Positions 18,224 through 29,527 of a stretch of DNA of 34,801 bases are shown in pieces; positions within the stretch are counted from its first letter, which is position 1, and the number at the start of each line of letters is the position of its first letter. The DNA lies in the NCBI GenBank assembly GCA_023433515.1, contig JAEZCN010000076.1, forward strand, positions 1 to 34,801, given 5' to 3'. The notes below the pieces were generated by a model. That model was not told where the DNA came from and made no database searches. It saw nothing but the letters and a program-made list of their open reading frames with translations. The stretch is from Pseudomonadota bacterium. Its GTDB lineage: Bacteria > Pseudomonadota > Gammaproteobacteria > Steroidobacterales > Steroidobacteraceae. A program made the translations under genes and the position numbers.

Positions 18224-19356
18224 TTGAACGTGCCGACGTTTTTCACGTCGAGATTGAGCAGCATGCCGTTGACCGGCGCCGGCAGTGTCGGTGGCGCATT
18301 TTCCGCCGAGTAGAATCGCGCGCGAGTCGATTCGTTGATCAGCAGCTCTCCCATGCCGAACTGGTTCCAGGCATTGAGATCGTGCTTCATCGGCGCGCGG
18401 GTCCTGAATGCGAACTTGCCGTTCACGCAGCCCTGTCCTGCCCAGCGGTTGTATACCCTGTCCACGCGCCCATCGATGGTCGTTTCGAGCGAGTAGTCGG
18501 GAAGCTGCAGACGCGTCAGTCGTAGTCCCTCGTATTCCTCCGACTCGGAGCTGATTCCGTAGAAGGGCCCCTCGTCGCGCTGAAAAGTGAGCTTGCCGAA
18601 CAGGACGCGCAGCTCTTCGTACATGGTCGTCCAGTCGTCGCTGATCCGGTTCACGCCCGCGTACTCGAGGTTCTCCGCGGTGTAAAGGTAGTTATACCTC
18701 GCGGGCGGTTGTTCCTCGTTCGGATACGTGTATTCGACGGTCTCGTCGAGGAATCCCTTGATTCCGTATGCGAACGGCGTCTCCGTTCCCGGATAGTGGA
18801 ACTCCGCGAGAGGTATCACACCGGAGATGCGCAGGTTGCGGCGGTAGGTTTCCCGAATCGAATACTCAGGGAAGTCCTCTCCGCCGGTCTGCACGAGATC
18901 GGAGTCCGAATTGCCGAATCGAATCGAACCCACTGTGGTCGGTTCGAGCGAATCGGCGAGCAGCAGCACTTCACCCGGACCATCGAGTGTCAGCGGCGTG
19001 CCGTGCAAGGGGAACTCGCAGTCGTCCCAGGTGAGGCGCAACAGCCGCGGTTGCTTCATGCTGGCGGTCAGCGTGCCCGAAATCTGACAGGGAAGCGTCA
19101 CGCCGGAGGGCGATCCACTCAGGGCTTCGAACGAAGTGTTCGCGTTCAGGTTGGTGAGTACGAGCCGTGTGAAATCACGAGGGCGCTGCGTGAGGAAAAG
19201 GTGAAACGTCGGCGCGTGGTGTGCCACGGTCAGCGCGGTGGTGACTCCCATGACGGCCATGTGTTCGGAGTCGATTTCGACGACGGGCGCCGCGGCTGCG
19301 GCGGCGGAGCAGATCGCGACGGCGGTGCACGCGAATGCGCGCTTGGCGAGGTTCAT
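18169..19356 (-). CDS. Secreted protein of unknown function
   Basis: 395 residues from the ATG at 19356, which has GGGAG 5 nt upstream; a GTG two codons earlier overlaps the SD. The signal peptide ends in AAAAAP, about residue 24. The mature protein is beta-rich and mostly polar, with Cys in VTLPCQISG, WDDCEFP and GQGCVNG. No transmembrane helix, lipobox or sorting tail is seen. I recognise no family. The end, IARCM, overlaps the convergent plus-strand gene by 55 nt. A candidate promoter lies at 19397-19426, giving a leader of about 34 nt. It appears to be a single-gene unit. Confidence 0.85.
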   Translation of the reverse strand: MNLAKRAFACTAVAICSAAAAAAPVVEIDSEHMAVMGVTTALTVAHHAPTFHLFLTQRPRDFTRLVLTNLNANTSFEALSGSPSGVTLPCQISGTLTASMKQPRLLRLTWDDCEFPLHGTPLTLDGPGEVLLLADSLEPTTVGSIRFGNSDSDLVQTGGEDFPEYSIRETYRRNLRISGVIPLAEFHYPGTETPFAYGIKGFLDETVEYTYPNEEQPPARYNYLYTAENLEYAGVNRISDDWTTMYEELRVLFGKLTFQRDEGPFYGISSESEEYEGLRLTRLQLPDYSLETTIDGRVDRVYNRWAGQGCVNGKFAFRTRAPMKHDLNAWNQFGMGELLINESTRARFYSAENAPPTLPAPVNGMLLNLDVKNVGTFNYDAPSANDAVRPIARCM

Positions 19357-19396
19357 GTTCACTCCCTTGAATGTGTGAGTAGTTGGAACGCGAGCG

Positions 19397-19426
19397 AATC
19401 TAATCGCTGCGGCCGGAGCGGCGCAA
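19397..19426 (-). promoter_or_regulatory. Candidate promoter of the secreted protein gene
   Basis: On the minus strand TTGCGC (19421-19426), an 18-nt spacer and TAGATT (19397-19402). The predicted start near 19390 leaves a short leader with a good SD. The rest of the 19357-19634 gap holds a T7 run (near 19483) but no recognisable gene. Confidence 0.4.
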
Positions 19427-19622
19427 CGCGCGGAAATCGCGTGTCACGAGACCGACTTTTGTGACAGCTTCCGCTGAGTATTTTTTTGTTCGAATCGTGC
19501 GCCGAACGGGCGAAACATGGTCGATGCCGCGGCGCTTCGGTGCGGGGATCAGAAAGTGGAATGCGATTCGTCCGCTCTCACATCGGCCATTGGTCTTACT
19601 ACATGCCCGGCGCCGCCCGGGC

Positions 19623-19628
19623 TAGCCT
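19623..19628 (+). promoter_or_regulatory. -10-like hexamer TAGCCT, leaderless arrangement
   Basis: TAGCCT ends 6 nt before the GTG start at 19635, and no SD is present. It fits the TANNNT form often seen in front of leaderless genes. Confidence 0.35.
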
Positions 19629-19634
19629 CGCCCC

Positions 19635-20966
19635 GTGACCGTCTCGATACCCATCGTCGGATCGCGCGCGCGCGAACCGTTGCCCGGCACCGGCATCACG
19701 CTGCGCGCCGCGGGCTTCCGCGGCGAGATGTCGCGCAGCGCGGGAGATCCCGCGAACGACGACATGGATCCACTGCCGATCGCGTTGGCCGCGGCCGGCG
19801 CGGACGTCGTGCTGGGATCCCGACTCGAGCTGCAGATAGAGGCCGTCGCGCAGGACGACGCGAGGCTGCGTACGCGCAGCGCGGCGTTCGCTCATCCGCA
19901 GCTCATCGTGCCGCGCCGCCCGAGCATCGCGTACGCGCTGCTGCAGACGGACGCGCAGGGTCGTTCCGGATTCGTGCTGCCGCTGCCCGGGACGGCCGAT
20001 GAGGCCATCTTTCCGCTCGCGATTCCTGGCGGCGGCACGGCGCATCGCGCGCTGCGCCTGTTGATGTGGCCTGGCAGCCCGGTGCTCGATGCCGGCGCGC
20101 TGGAGTCGACCGCGCGGTGGGAGCGATTCCGTCGCCCTAACTACGTGACCACCATCGGATCGGGCGGACGGCGCTCGATGCCGGCGTGGTCCGAGCTCGA
20201 CGACGGGCCGCTGCTCTTGCTGCTGCACGGCACCTTCGGCACGCCGGAATCAGCGTTCGGCGCATGGTTCGAGGATCCGTCGTTCGGACGGATCGTAGAG
20301 CGTTATGAAGGCCGCGTGATCGCTTTCGCCCATCCGACGCTCGCGGCGAGTATCTCGGAAAATCTCGGGTGGCTGCTGGCCCAGCTGCCGGCCCGCACGC
20401 AACCGGTCGACATCGTGGGTCACGGTCGCGGGGGGCTGCTGGCGCGGGCGCTGGTTGCCGACGGCCGCCTGCCGGTGCGGCGCGTCTGCCAGGTCGGAAC
20501 TCCGAACAACGGCACGCCGCTCGCACGCGAGCCGCTGTCGTGGCTCAACGCCCATGTCGCGCCGCTGACTTCGATACCCGCGCGGTATTCGTTCCTGACC
20601 CTGGAAGGTGCGCTGGCGATGATGCGCAGCGTCGCGCTCGGCGTGGAGCCGGGACTGCCGGGTATCGACGAGGTGCTGCCGGACGGTCCGCCGGTCTCCG
20701 ACGTTGGCAAGCTCGAATCGGCGGTGCGCTGGTACACGATTGGCGCCGACTACCGTCCGGAGACGGAGACCGATTCGGAAGGCACCCACGAATCGGCCAA
20801 CGACCTCGTGGTTTCGAGCGAGGACTGCCATCAGCCCGGTCCCGAAGTCGCGGACTCGCTGCGTCTCGCGGGTGAGAGCGTCCATCATCACAACTATTTT
20901 TCCGACCGCGCGGTGCGTGAACGTCTGTTCGACTGGCTTTGCGACGCACGTCGATCGAGAATGTAG
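19635..20966 (+). CDS. Alpha/beta-hydrolase-fold protein (PGAP1/lipase-like) with Gly at the nucleophile position
   Basis: 443 residues starting with GTG. Residues about 1-185 are an unrecognised N-terminal region. Residues about 190-435 are an alpha/beta-hydrolase: oxyanion-side LLLLLHGTFG, nucleophile elbow region VDIVGHGRGGLLARAL, then CQVGTPNNGTPLA, ANDLVV (acid side) and HHHNYF (His417-419). The elbow should read GHSxGG; here codon 264 is GGT, giving GHGRGG, so the serine is missing. The protein is either catalytically dead, scaffolding or binding, or uses another residue. The fold resembles hydrolases of the DUF7379 kind. No signal peptide, so probably cytoplasmic. A single A-to-G change from AGT would explain it. 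Confidence 0.85.
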   Translation: MTVSIPIVGSRAREPLPGTGITLRAAGFRGEMSRSAGDPANDDMDPLPIALAAAGADVVLGSRLELQIEAVAQDDARLRTRSAAFAHPQLIVPRRPSIAYALLQTDAQGRSGFVLPLPGTADEAIFPLAIPGGGTAHRALRLLMWPGSPVLDAGALESTARWERFRRPNYVTTIGSGGRRSMPAWSELDDGPLLLLLHGTFGTPESAFGAWFEDPSFGRIVERYEGRVIAFAHPTLAASISENLGWLLAQLPARTQPVDIVGHGRGGLLARALVADGRLPVRRVCQVGTPNNGTPLAREPLSWLNAHVAPLTSIPARYSFLTLEGALAMMRSVALGVEPGLPGIDEVLPDGPPVSDVGKLESAVRWYTIGADYRPETETDSEGTHESANDLVVSSEDCHQPGPEVADSLRLAGESVHHHNYFSDRAVRERLFDWLCDARRSRM

Positions 20967-21055
20967 GAGCCGTCTCACTTCGCAAGGCGAACCGGTTCGA
21001 TGGTCGCCCTCGCGAGGCTGCGGCAACATTTCCCACGCATTCTCGAGGGATCGAC

Positions 21056-21277
21056 ATGAGCGCCAACAAAATCATCGCTATCGTCCTGATCGTCGCCGGC
21101 ATCCTCGGCCTGGTTTACGGCAAGTTCACGTACACCAAGGAAACGCACGACGCGAAGATCGGACCCATCGAAATGTCGATCAAGGACAAGGAAACGGTGA
21201 ACGTCCCCGTATGGGCGGGCATCGGCGCGATCGTGATCGGCGCCGGGCTGCTCGTCGTGGGCGGTCGCCGCGCCTGA
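21056..21277 (+). CDS. Small two-helix membrane protein (DUF3185-like)
   Basis: 73 residues. The start is the ATG at 21056 with GAGGG 6 nt upstream; the reading frame extends back to 20939, but that part lacks an SD and overlaps the previous gene. Two membrane helices (IIAIVLIVAGILGLVYG, about 5-21, and WAGIGAIVIGAGLLVVGG, about 53-70) flank a hydrophilic loop with DAKIGPIEMSIKDKET. This layout is common in small proteobacterial inner-membrane proteins of unknown function. It is followed by a strong terminator. Confidence 0.8.
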   Translation: MSANKIIAIVLIVAGILGLVYGKFTYTKETHDAKIGPIEMSIKDKETVNVPVWAGIGAIVIGAGLLVVGGRRA

Positions 21278-21337
21278 AAGGTACCGGTAAGGGTTGGCGT
21301 GGCATAACTTAGTTAGCCGTCGACCCAGTTGAGCCAG

Positions 21338-21375
21338 AAACCGGCCCCGCCTTGTGGCGCGGGGCCGGTTTTTTT
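21338..21375 (+). terminator. Rho-independent terminator
   Basis: 13-bp stem (AAACCGGCCCCGC at 21338-21350 with GCGGGGCCGGTTT at 21359-21371) around CTTGTGGC, ending in a run of seven T (21369-21375). It closes the transcript of the small membrane protein. Confidence 0.9.
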
Positions 21376-21411
21376 GTGCGCCCGTACCGCGCGCGGCCAT
21401 CGCGGTCCTGC

Positions 21412-21417
21412 CATAAA
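21412..21417 (+). promoter_or_regulatory. -10-like hexamer CATAAA, leaderless arrangement
   Basis: CATAAA (4/6 to TATAAT) ends 6 nt before the ATG at 21424, directly after a terminator and with no SD. This fits a leaderless transcript. Confidence 0.35.
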
Positions 21418-21423
21418 TGTCGC

Positions 21424-22572
21424 ATGAGGAAACTCCTGTGGCTCGCGGCCCTGTTTTTCGCGTCGACTGCCCAATCCCAGGTGATCGCGCCGGTCGACCG
21501 GCAGGCCGTGCAGGTGGTCGGCGAGTCTCTCGCGCGGGCATTGAATGAGCGTGACAAGAGCGCGGTGGCCGACCTGATCGACCTGAAGTCGTTGGCGACT
21601 CGTGCGGCGCGAGTCCTGGAACTCAACAAGGCCGATCAGGATGCATATGTACGCGGCGTCGAATCAGTCGGCGGCGCGCGCCTGCTGGAGGGGTTGTTCA
21701 GGACGCTCGAAAGCAGCCAAGGGTCGGCCCGCTTCATGCGCCTGACCGATTCTCGACCGGCGCGCGCCCTGGTCCGGTTCGACCTCGGTGCCAACGGTTG
21801 CGACTATCTCGAATACGTGGTCGACGCGAGTTCAGGGCGCCCGCGGATCGTCGACTGGTTCCAGCTTTCGTCGGGCCAGCTCATATCCGTCACGCTGGGC
21901 GGCATTGGGCAGCTTCTCACCACCCGCGACGCGGGTCTTCTTGGCCGTCTCCTCGACATCAAGAGTGTCGACGAGGAGCACATGGTGAGGCTGCGGCGCA
22001 TCGGCGAACTCAATCGCACGGGAAAATACGCCGAAGCAGTGGAGCAGTTCCACCAGCTTCCCGAGCAGATCGCCAATGCGCGCATCATGCTGACCCTGCG
22101 TTCCCAGGCCGCGTCGCTCGGCGGGATGCGCGAGGAGTACGACCGCACGCTCGCCACGATCGCGCGGAAGTATTCCGACGATCCCGCGACGGCTTTCATG
22201 CTGATCGATCACTATTTCAACGTGAAGGACTACCCGAAGGCGCTCGCGTCGATCGATATCATCGAAAAACGCGTCGGCAGGGATGGCGTCACGAGCGTTC
22301 TGCGTGCCGCGCTGCATTTCGCCTCGGGTGAGCTCGCGAATGCGCTCAAACACGCGGACGAATCGATCGCACTCGAGCCCGACCGACTGCAGGGATACGA
22401 CACGCGTGCCACCGTGCTCGTAGGGCTGGAGCGTCATTCCGACGCCGTCGCGGCCTATCGCGACATGGAAAGCCGCTTCGACCTCGAGTTCACGCGCGAA
22501 ATATTCACCGAAGACCCCGCCTTCGAAAAATTCGTGGCGTCGCAGGAATTCCGGAAGTGGCTGCCGCTCTGA
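21424..22572 (+). CDS. Secreted protein with TPR-like C-terminal repeats
   Basis: 382 residues from the ATG at 21424; the frame is open back to 21352, but that stretch runs through the terminator. The signal peptide is MRKLLWLAALFFASTAQSQ. Residues about 25-170 form an alpha/beta domain of a kind seen in small secreted proteobacterial proteins (NERDKSAVADLIDLKSLATRA). From about 195 to the end come helical repeats of TPR type (AEAVEQFHQLPEQ, DYPKALASIDIIEKR, ASGELANALKHADESIALEP, RHSDAVAAYRDMESRF). Probably a periplasmic binding or scaffold protein. Its stop lies 11 nt from that of the convergent ABC permease gene. Confidence 0.85.
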   Translation: MRKLLWLAALFFASTAQSQVIAPVDRQAVQVVGESLARALNERDKSAVADLIDLKSLATRAARVLELNKADQDAYVRGVESVGGARLLEGLFRTLESSQGSARFMRLTDSRPARALVRFDLGANGCDYLEYVVDASSGRPRIVDWFQLSSGQLISVTLGGIGQLLTTRDAGLLGRLLDIKSVDEEHMVRLRRIGELNRTGKYAEAVEQFHQLPEQIANARIMLTLRSQAASLGGMREEYDRTLATIARKYSDDPATAFMLIDHYFNVKDYPKALASIDIIEKRVGRDGVTSVLRAALHFASGELANALKHADESIALEPDRLQGYDTRATVLVGLERHSDAVAAYRDMESRFDLEFTREIFTEDPAFEKFVASQEFRKWLPL

Positions 22573-22583
22573 ACGCGTGCCAG

Positions 22584-23341
22584 CTAGTTCTTCAGCTTGT
22601 AGCCCGTCCTGAACATCCAGACGATGATGCCGAGGCAGATGGCCAGGAAGCCGACCGTGATGCCGAAGCTCAGCCACACATTCACGTCCGCCTGGCCGAA
22701 GAAGCTCCAGCGGAAGCCGTTCACCAGGTAGACGACGGGATTGAACAGCGTGACCTGCTGCCAGAACGGCGGCAGCATCGAGATCGAGTAGAAACTGCCG
22801 CCGAGGAACGTGAGCGGCGTGACGATCATCGTCGGCACGATGCTGGTCTTCTCCCAGCTATCCGCCCAGATGCCGATCGCGAAGCCGAGCAGGCTGAACG
22901 TCACCGACGTCAGGATCAGGAACCCCAGCATGATGAACGGATGCTGGATCTCGAACGGCACGAAGATGCGCGCGGTGGCCAGGATGATGGCGCCGATCAT
23001 GACCGACTTCGTCGCCGCCGCGCCGACGTAGCCGGCCAGCACCTCGAGCACCGACACCGGTGCGGACAGCAGTTCGTAGATGGTCCCCGAGAACTTCGGC
23101 ATGTAGATGCCGAAAGACGCGTTGTTGAGGCTCTCGGTGAGCACCGTGAGCATGATGAGGCCCGGCACGATGAAAGCGCCGTACGACACGCCGTCGATGC
23201 TCACCATGCGCGAGCCGATCGCCGAGCCGAAGACGACGAAGTACAGCGAAGTCGTGATGACGGGGGTCGCGATGCTCTGGAACACGGTCCGGAACGTGCG
23301 CGACATCTCGAAGTGGTAGATAGCCCGGATGGCGTGCGGAT

Positions 23342-23345
<4 letters not shown>
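22584..23345 (-). CDS. yadH: ABC-2 type transporter permease (YadH-like)
   Basis: 253 residues starting at the ATG at 23345, which overlaps the stop of the ATPase gene as ATGA. Six predicted membrane helices; typical ABC-2 permease stretches are TPVITTSLYFVVFGSAIG, MPKFSGTIYELLSAPVS and MIVTPLTFLGGSFYSISMLP. The reading frame continues upstream inside the ATPase gene, but only the part from 23345 is the permease. With the overlapping ATPase it should form an exporter of unknown substrate; the E. coli YadGH pair is similarly uncharacterised. Confidence 0.95.
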
Positions 23346-24265
<920 letters not shown>

Positions 24266-24328
24266 GGGGTCGGTACGTTAGCGATCCGCGCCGTCCGACT
24301 CAATCGCTCGGAAGGGCTAGATCCCTGA

Positions 24329-24334
24329 TAGATT
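24329..24334 (+). promoter_or_regulatory. -10-like hexamer TAGATT, leaderless arrangement
   Basis: TAGATT ends 6 nt before the GTG at 24341 and there is no SD, so transcription may begin at the start codon. Confidence 0.35.
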
Positions 24335-24340
24335 CTTGCG

Positions 24341-24997
24341 GTGGAGTTAGATTTGCTTCAACGCGCCGCCGTCAATATCGCCCGGATCTGCGTATTGCTG
24401 GCGGCCGGCAGCGCCTGGGCGAGCAGCCCCGACATCGCCGCGGCCGCGCGTGCCCAGGTCGGCCTGACGGTTCACTACGACCCGGCCTATCGCAAGCTTG
24501 CCTATCCGGGTGGAGACGTGCCGCCCGAGCGCGGCGTGTGCACCGACGTCGTCGTGCGCGCGCTGCGCAGTGCCCGCTCCATCGACCTGCAGCGCCGCGT
24601 GCACGAGGACCTGGCCGCGAACTGGGATGCGTACCCGCATCCGGCGGGCTGGCGCCTCTCGAAACCCGACCCCAACATCGATCATCGCCGCGTGCCGAAC
24701 CTCATGACCTGGTTCGAACGCGGCGGATATTCGCGCCCTGCCACGCGTGCCGCCGAGGACTATCTACCGGGAGACGTGGTCGCGTGGGATCTCGGCCGCG
24801 GCATCATGCACATCGGAATCGTGAGCGACCTGAAGTCGGACGAGGTGCCCCTCGTCATTCACAACATCGGCGCCGGGACGCGCGAGGAGGACATCCTGTT
24901 CCGGTACACCATCATCGGGCACTACCGTCTGCCCTCCGGGAGTCCCGTGCCCTCCGTCGGGGCAGCTGTCCCACCGCCATCTGTCGCCGGACGCTGA
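24341..24997 (+). CDS. Secreted DUF1287 protein (NlpC/P60-like fold)
   Basis: 218 residues, GTG start. A signal-type N-terminus ends near AAGSAWA. The whole DUF1287 pattern is present: YDPAYRKLAYPGGDVPPERG, then VCTDVVVRAL with C67, IDLQRRVHEDL, DHRRVPNL (H115), GDVVAWDL, MHIGIV (H157) and VIHNIGAG, ending with IIGHYRLP. C67 and H157 are placed like the catalytic pair of NlpC/P60-type enzymes, so a cell-wall or amidase-like role in the periplasm is plausible but unproven. It is 41 nt upstream of an ABC exporter gene on the same strand. Confidence 0.93.
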   Translation: MELDLLQRAAVNIARICVLLAAGSAWASSPDIAAAARAQVGLTVHYDPAYRKLAYPGGDVPPERGVCTDVVVRALRSARSIDLQRRVHEDLAANWDAYPHPAGWRLSKPDPNIDHRRVPNLMTWFERGGYSRPATRAAEDYLPGDVVAWDLGRGIMHIGIVSDLKSDEVPLVIHNIGAGTREEDILFRYTIIGHYRLPSGSPVPSVGAAVPPPSVAGR

Positions 24998-25038
24998 CTC
25001 ACCCCGATCCCGGTTTCACGTTAGGCTAGGGCGCTGAC

Positions 25039-26901
<1,863 letters not shown>

Positions 26902-27032
26902 GAGGTGGTCTTGCCGGGGTCGGGTGACTGGCACCGATCCGGTAAAGCGGGGTTCGCCGAAAACGGACACATTGTGACGGGCACGCCTGCGCGGTTAAGG
27001 TTGAAGCCGCAGGTTCCAGGGGGGCATACATA

Positions 27033-29357
27033 ATGTCGAAGTTCTTGCGCGCGACAATCGCCGCGTACTTGGTGCTGCTCGTCTCGTGCGGTGGTGGAGG
27101 AAGCGGCAGCAGTGGCGGAACGACGCCGCCGCCACCGCCACCGCCGCCCGTTCGTACGCTCGCCGTGGCCATCCAGCCGGCGGGTGCGGCCGCCGCGACC
27201 ACGCTGGCCATGCAGCCGGTCATCCACGTCCGCAGCGATGGGGCGACCGCCACGACCGACAACACAACGGTCGTCACCGTGGCCATCGTTCCCGGCACCG
27301 GCGCCGCCGGCGCGGTGCTCACGGGCACGACGACGGCCACCGCGGTCGCCGGCATCACCACTTTCACGAACCTCGCGATCGACAGGGCCGGAACTAACTA
27401 CCAGCTCCGGTTCACGGCCAATGGCGTCACGGAGGTCACGAGCAATACGTTCGACATCACCGCGCCGTCCGCGCGCGCGCTCTTCATCGCGACACAGCCG
27501 GTGTCCGCGTCGATCAACGAGCAGCTCCTGCCCTTGCCCGATGTTTACGTGCGCGTGAACGGCGCGCTCGACACGACCGACCGGTCGACAGTGGTTACCA
27601 CGTCGCTCGTGCCGGGAAGCGGAGCCGCCGGGGCCACGCTCGGCGGAACCACCTCGGTCACCGTCGTCGCCGGACGCGCCATCTTCACCGATCTCACCGT
27701 GAGCGCGGCGGGCGCCGGATATCAGCTCAGGTTCACGGCGGCCGACGCAACCGAGGCCGTCAGCGACAGCTTCTGGATCACCACGGCAGGGGGCGTCATT
27801 CCGCCCTCGACTCCGCCCGCGAGCGCGGTGACGTTCGAGATCGACAGCACGCAGGATCCGCGGCCGATCTCGCGATTCATTTACGGCATGAACGGCTGGG
27901 ACCCGACGCAACGACCCGCCAATCTCACGCTCTCGCGCTCCGGCGGCAACCGCATGACCGCGTACAACTGGGAAACCAACGCGAGCAACGCGGGCAGCGA
28001 CTGGTTCAACCAGAACGACGACTTTCTGGGCGGCGGCAATACGCCGAACGGCGCAGTGGCTGAGGGCATCGTCGCGGCGCGCAACGCGGGCGCCGGCATC
28101 ATCGTGACGATGCCGACGATCGGCTACGTCGCGGCCGACAAGGACGGCGGCGGCGACGTCAACCAGACGCCCAACTACCTGTCCGTCCGCTTCCACCAGA
28201 GCCTGCCGCGCAAACCAGGCGCCTTCTCGCTCACGCCCGACACCACGGATGCATTCGTCTACCAGGACGAGTACATCAATTTCCTCGACCAGACGTACCC
28301 GGATGCATTCAACGACTCGAACACACCGATCTTCATCAGTCTCGACAACGAGCCCGACCTCTGGCACACGACGCACGCGCGCCTGCGGGGCGACGCGATG
28401 AATCCTCCTGGCACGCAGGAAGGCACGAACGTCACCTACGCGGAAATCGTGCAGCGGAGCGTGGACTACGCGACCGCCGCGAAGGACGTGGACGGCAGCG
28501 TGAAGATCTTCGGCCCCGTGAATTACGGCTGGCAGGGCATGATCCGGCTCCAGGACGCGGCCGATCACGGGAATCGCGACTTTCTCGACTTCTACCTGGA
28601 CGCGATGTCGCACGCCCACATCAACGCGGGCCGGCGCCTGCTCGATGTGCTCGACGTGCACTGGTATCCGGAAGCGCAGGGCGGCGGCGTGCGCATCACG
28701 GGCGAGGACACGTCCGCGGCCGTGGCGGCCGCGCGCAAGCAGGCGCCGCGCAGCCTCTGGGATCCGAACTACACCGAGACGAGCTGGATCACGCAATTCA
28801 GCACCAACGGTCCGATCCGCCTGCTGCCGAGGCTCAAGGAAAAGATCGGATTGCACTACGACGGAACGGCGCTCGCGATCACCGAGTACAACTACGGGGG
28901 CGCGAATCACATCTCGGGCGCGATCGCGCAGGCGGACGTGCTCGGCATCTTCGGGCGTGAAGGAGTGTTCGCCGCGAATCTCTGGCGGCTCGTCGATAAC
29001 AACTCGTTCATCCACGGCGCGTTCGAGATGTTCCGCAATTACGACGGCGCGAACGGCAGCTTCGGCGACAAGGGCATTCGCGCGACGAACAGCGACGTCG
29101 CGGCGGCGTCGGTCTACGCCAGCGTCAACGGCATCGATCCCTACCGCATGGTGATCGTTGCCATCAACAAGAACGATACCGCGACGACCGCAGGTCTCGC
29201 GATCTCGCACAACCTGCCCTTCCGCACGGCGCAGGTTTACCAGCTCACGAGCGCCAGCTCCTCACCGCAACGTGGCGCCGACATCGAAATCACGCTGACC
29301 AACGCGTTCCAATACACGATGCCGGCGAACAGCGTCACCACGCTGGTGTTGAACTAA
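27033..29357 (+). CDS. Lipoprotein with two Ig-like repeats and a glycoside hydrolase family 44 domain
   Basis: 774 residues, ATG preceded by AGGGGG. The signal ends in lipobox LVSC (C19), followed by a Gly/Ser and poly-Pro linker like that of the lipoprotein at 2435. Two tandem beta-sandwich repeats follow at about 40-145 and 150-255, each ending in a form of YQLRFTA and preceded by TVVTxxxVPGxGAAGA. From about 270 to the end is a GH44 domain: RFIYGMNGWDP, acid/base Glu440 in SLDNEPDLWH, DVHWYPEAQ, and nucleophile Glu618 in ITEYNYGG. GH44 enzymes cut beta-1,4-glucans, often xyloglucan or carboxymethylcellulose. It is surface-anchored and implies use of plant polysaccharide. A perfect inverted repeat begins 4 nt past the stop. 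Confidence 0.92.
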   Translation: MSKFLRATIAAYLVLLVSCGGGGSGSSGGTTPPPPPPPPVRTLAVAIQPAGAAAATTLAMQPVIHVRSDGATATTDNTTVVTVAIVPGTGAAGAVLTGTTTATAVAGITTFTNLAIDRAGTNYQLRFTANGVTEVTSNTFDITAPSARALFIATQPVSASINEQLLPLPDVYVRVNGALDTTDRSTVVTTSLVPGSGAAGATLGGTTSVTVVAGRAIFTDLTVSAAGAGYQLRFTAADATEAVSDSFWITTAGGVIPPSTPPASAVTFEIDSTQDPRPISRFIYGMNGWDPTQRPANLTLSRSGGNRMTAYNWETNASNAGSDWFNQNDDFLGGGNTPNGAVAEGIVAARNAGAGIIVTMPTIGYVAADKDGGGDVNQTPNYLSVRFHQSLPRKPGAFSLTPDTTDAFVYQDEYINFLDQTYPDAFNDSNTPIFISLDNEPDLWHTTHARLRGDAMNPPGTQEGTNVTYAEIVQRSVDYATAAKDVDGSVKIFGPVNYGWQGMIRLQDAADHGNRDFLDFYLDAMSHAHINAGRRLLDVLDVHWYPEAQGGGVRITGEDTSAAVAAARKQAPRSLWDPNYTETSWITQFSTNGPIRLLPRLKEKIGLHYDGTALAITEYNYGGANHISGAIAQADVLGIFGREGVFAANLWRLVDNNSFIHGAFEMFRNYDGANGSFGDKGIRATNSDVAAASVYASVNGIDPYRMVIVAINKNDTATTAGLAISHNLPFRTAQVYQLTSASSSPQRGADIEITLTNAFQYTMPANSVTTLVLN

Positions 29358-29360
29358 GAC

Positions 29361-29473
29361 GGGTGGGGAAAGTGGTGCCGGTGTAAAAAGTGGGGATTAG
29401 CGGAGTCGTCGGCGCGAATTCGGCGCTTCAGCGCTAATCCCCACTTTTTACACCGGCACCACTTTCCCCACCC
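29361..29473. repeat. 113-bp element: perfect 42-bp inverted repeat with 29-nt loop
   Basis: Bases 29361-29402 are exactly the reverse complement of 29432-29473, with no mismatch over 42 bp. The 29-nt centre contains the palindrome CGAATTCG. The arms carry A/T-rich blocks (TAAAAAG) next to G-runs, unlike the coding sequence around. It sits between the stop of the GH44 gene and the T tract of the RRM terminator. No T tract follows on the plus strand, so it is not a normal terminator. It resembles a REP-type or MITE-like palindromic unit. Confidence 0.95.
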
Positions 29474-29474
29474 C

Positions 29475-29504
29475 AAAAAAAAGACGGCGCCCGAAGGCGC
29501 CGTC
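29475..29504 (-). terminator. Rho-independent terminator of the RRM gene
   Basis: In the minus-strand RNA a perfect 9-bp stem GACGGCGCC/GGCGCCGUC closes a UUCG tetraloop and is followed by eight U. It begins 24 nt past the stop of the RNA-binding protein gene. Confidence 0.95.
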
Positions 29505-29527
29505 CAATTCGAACTACTTCGATGTGA

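Noticed and set aside
26920..26975. GACTGGCACCG stretch before the GH44 gene and a similar TCTGGCACCG near 11660 as copies of a repeat family
   Set aside because: Shared core is only about 9 bases, too short to support a repeat; not extended on either side.
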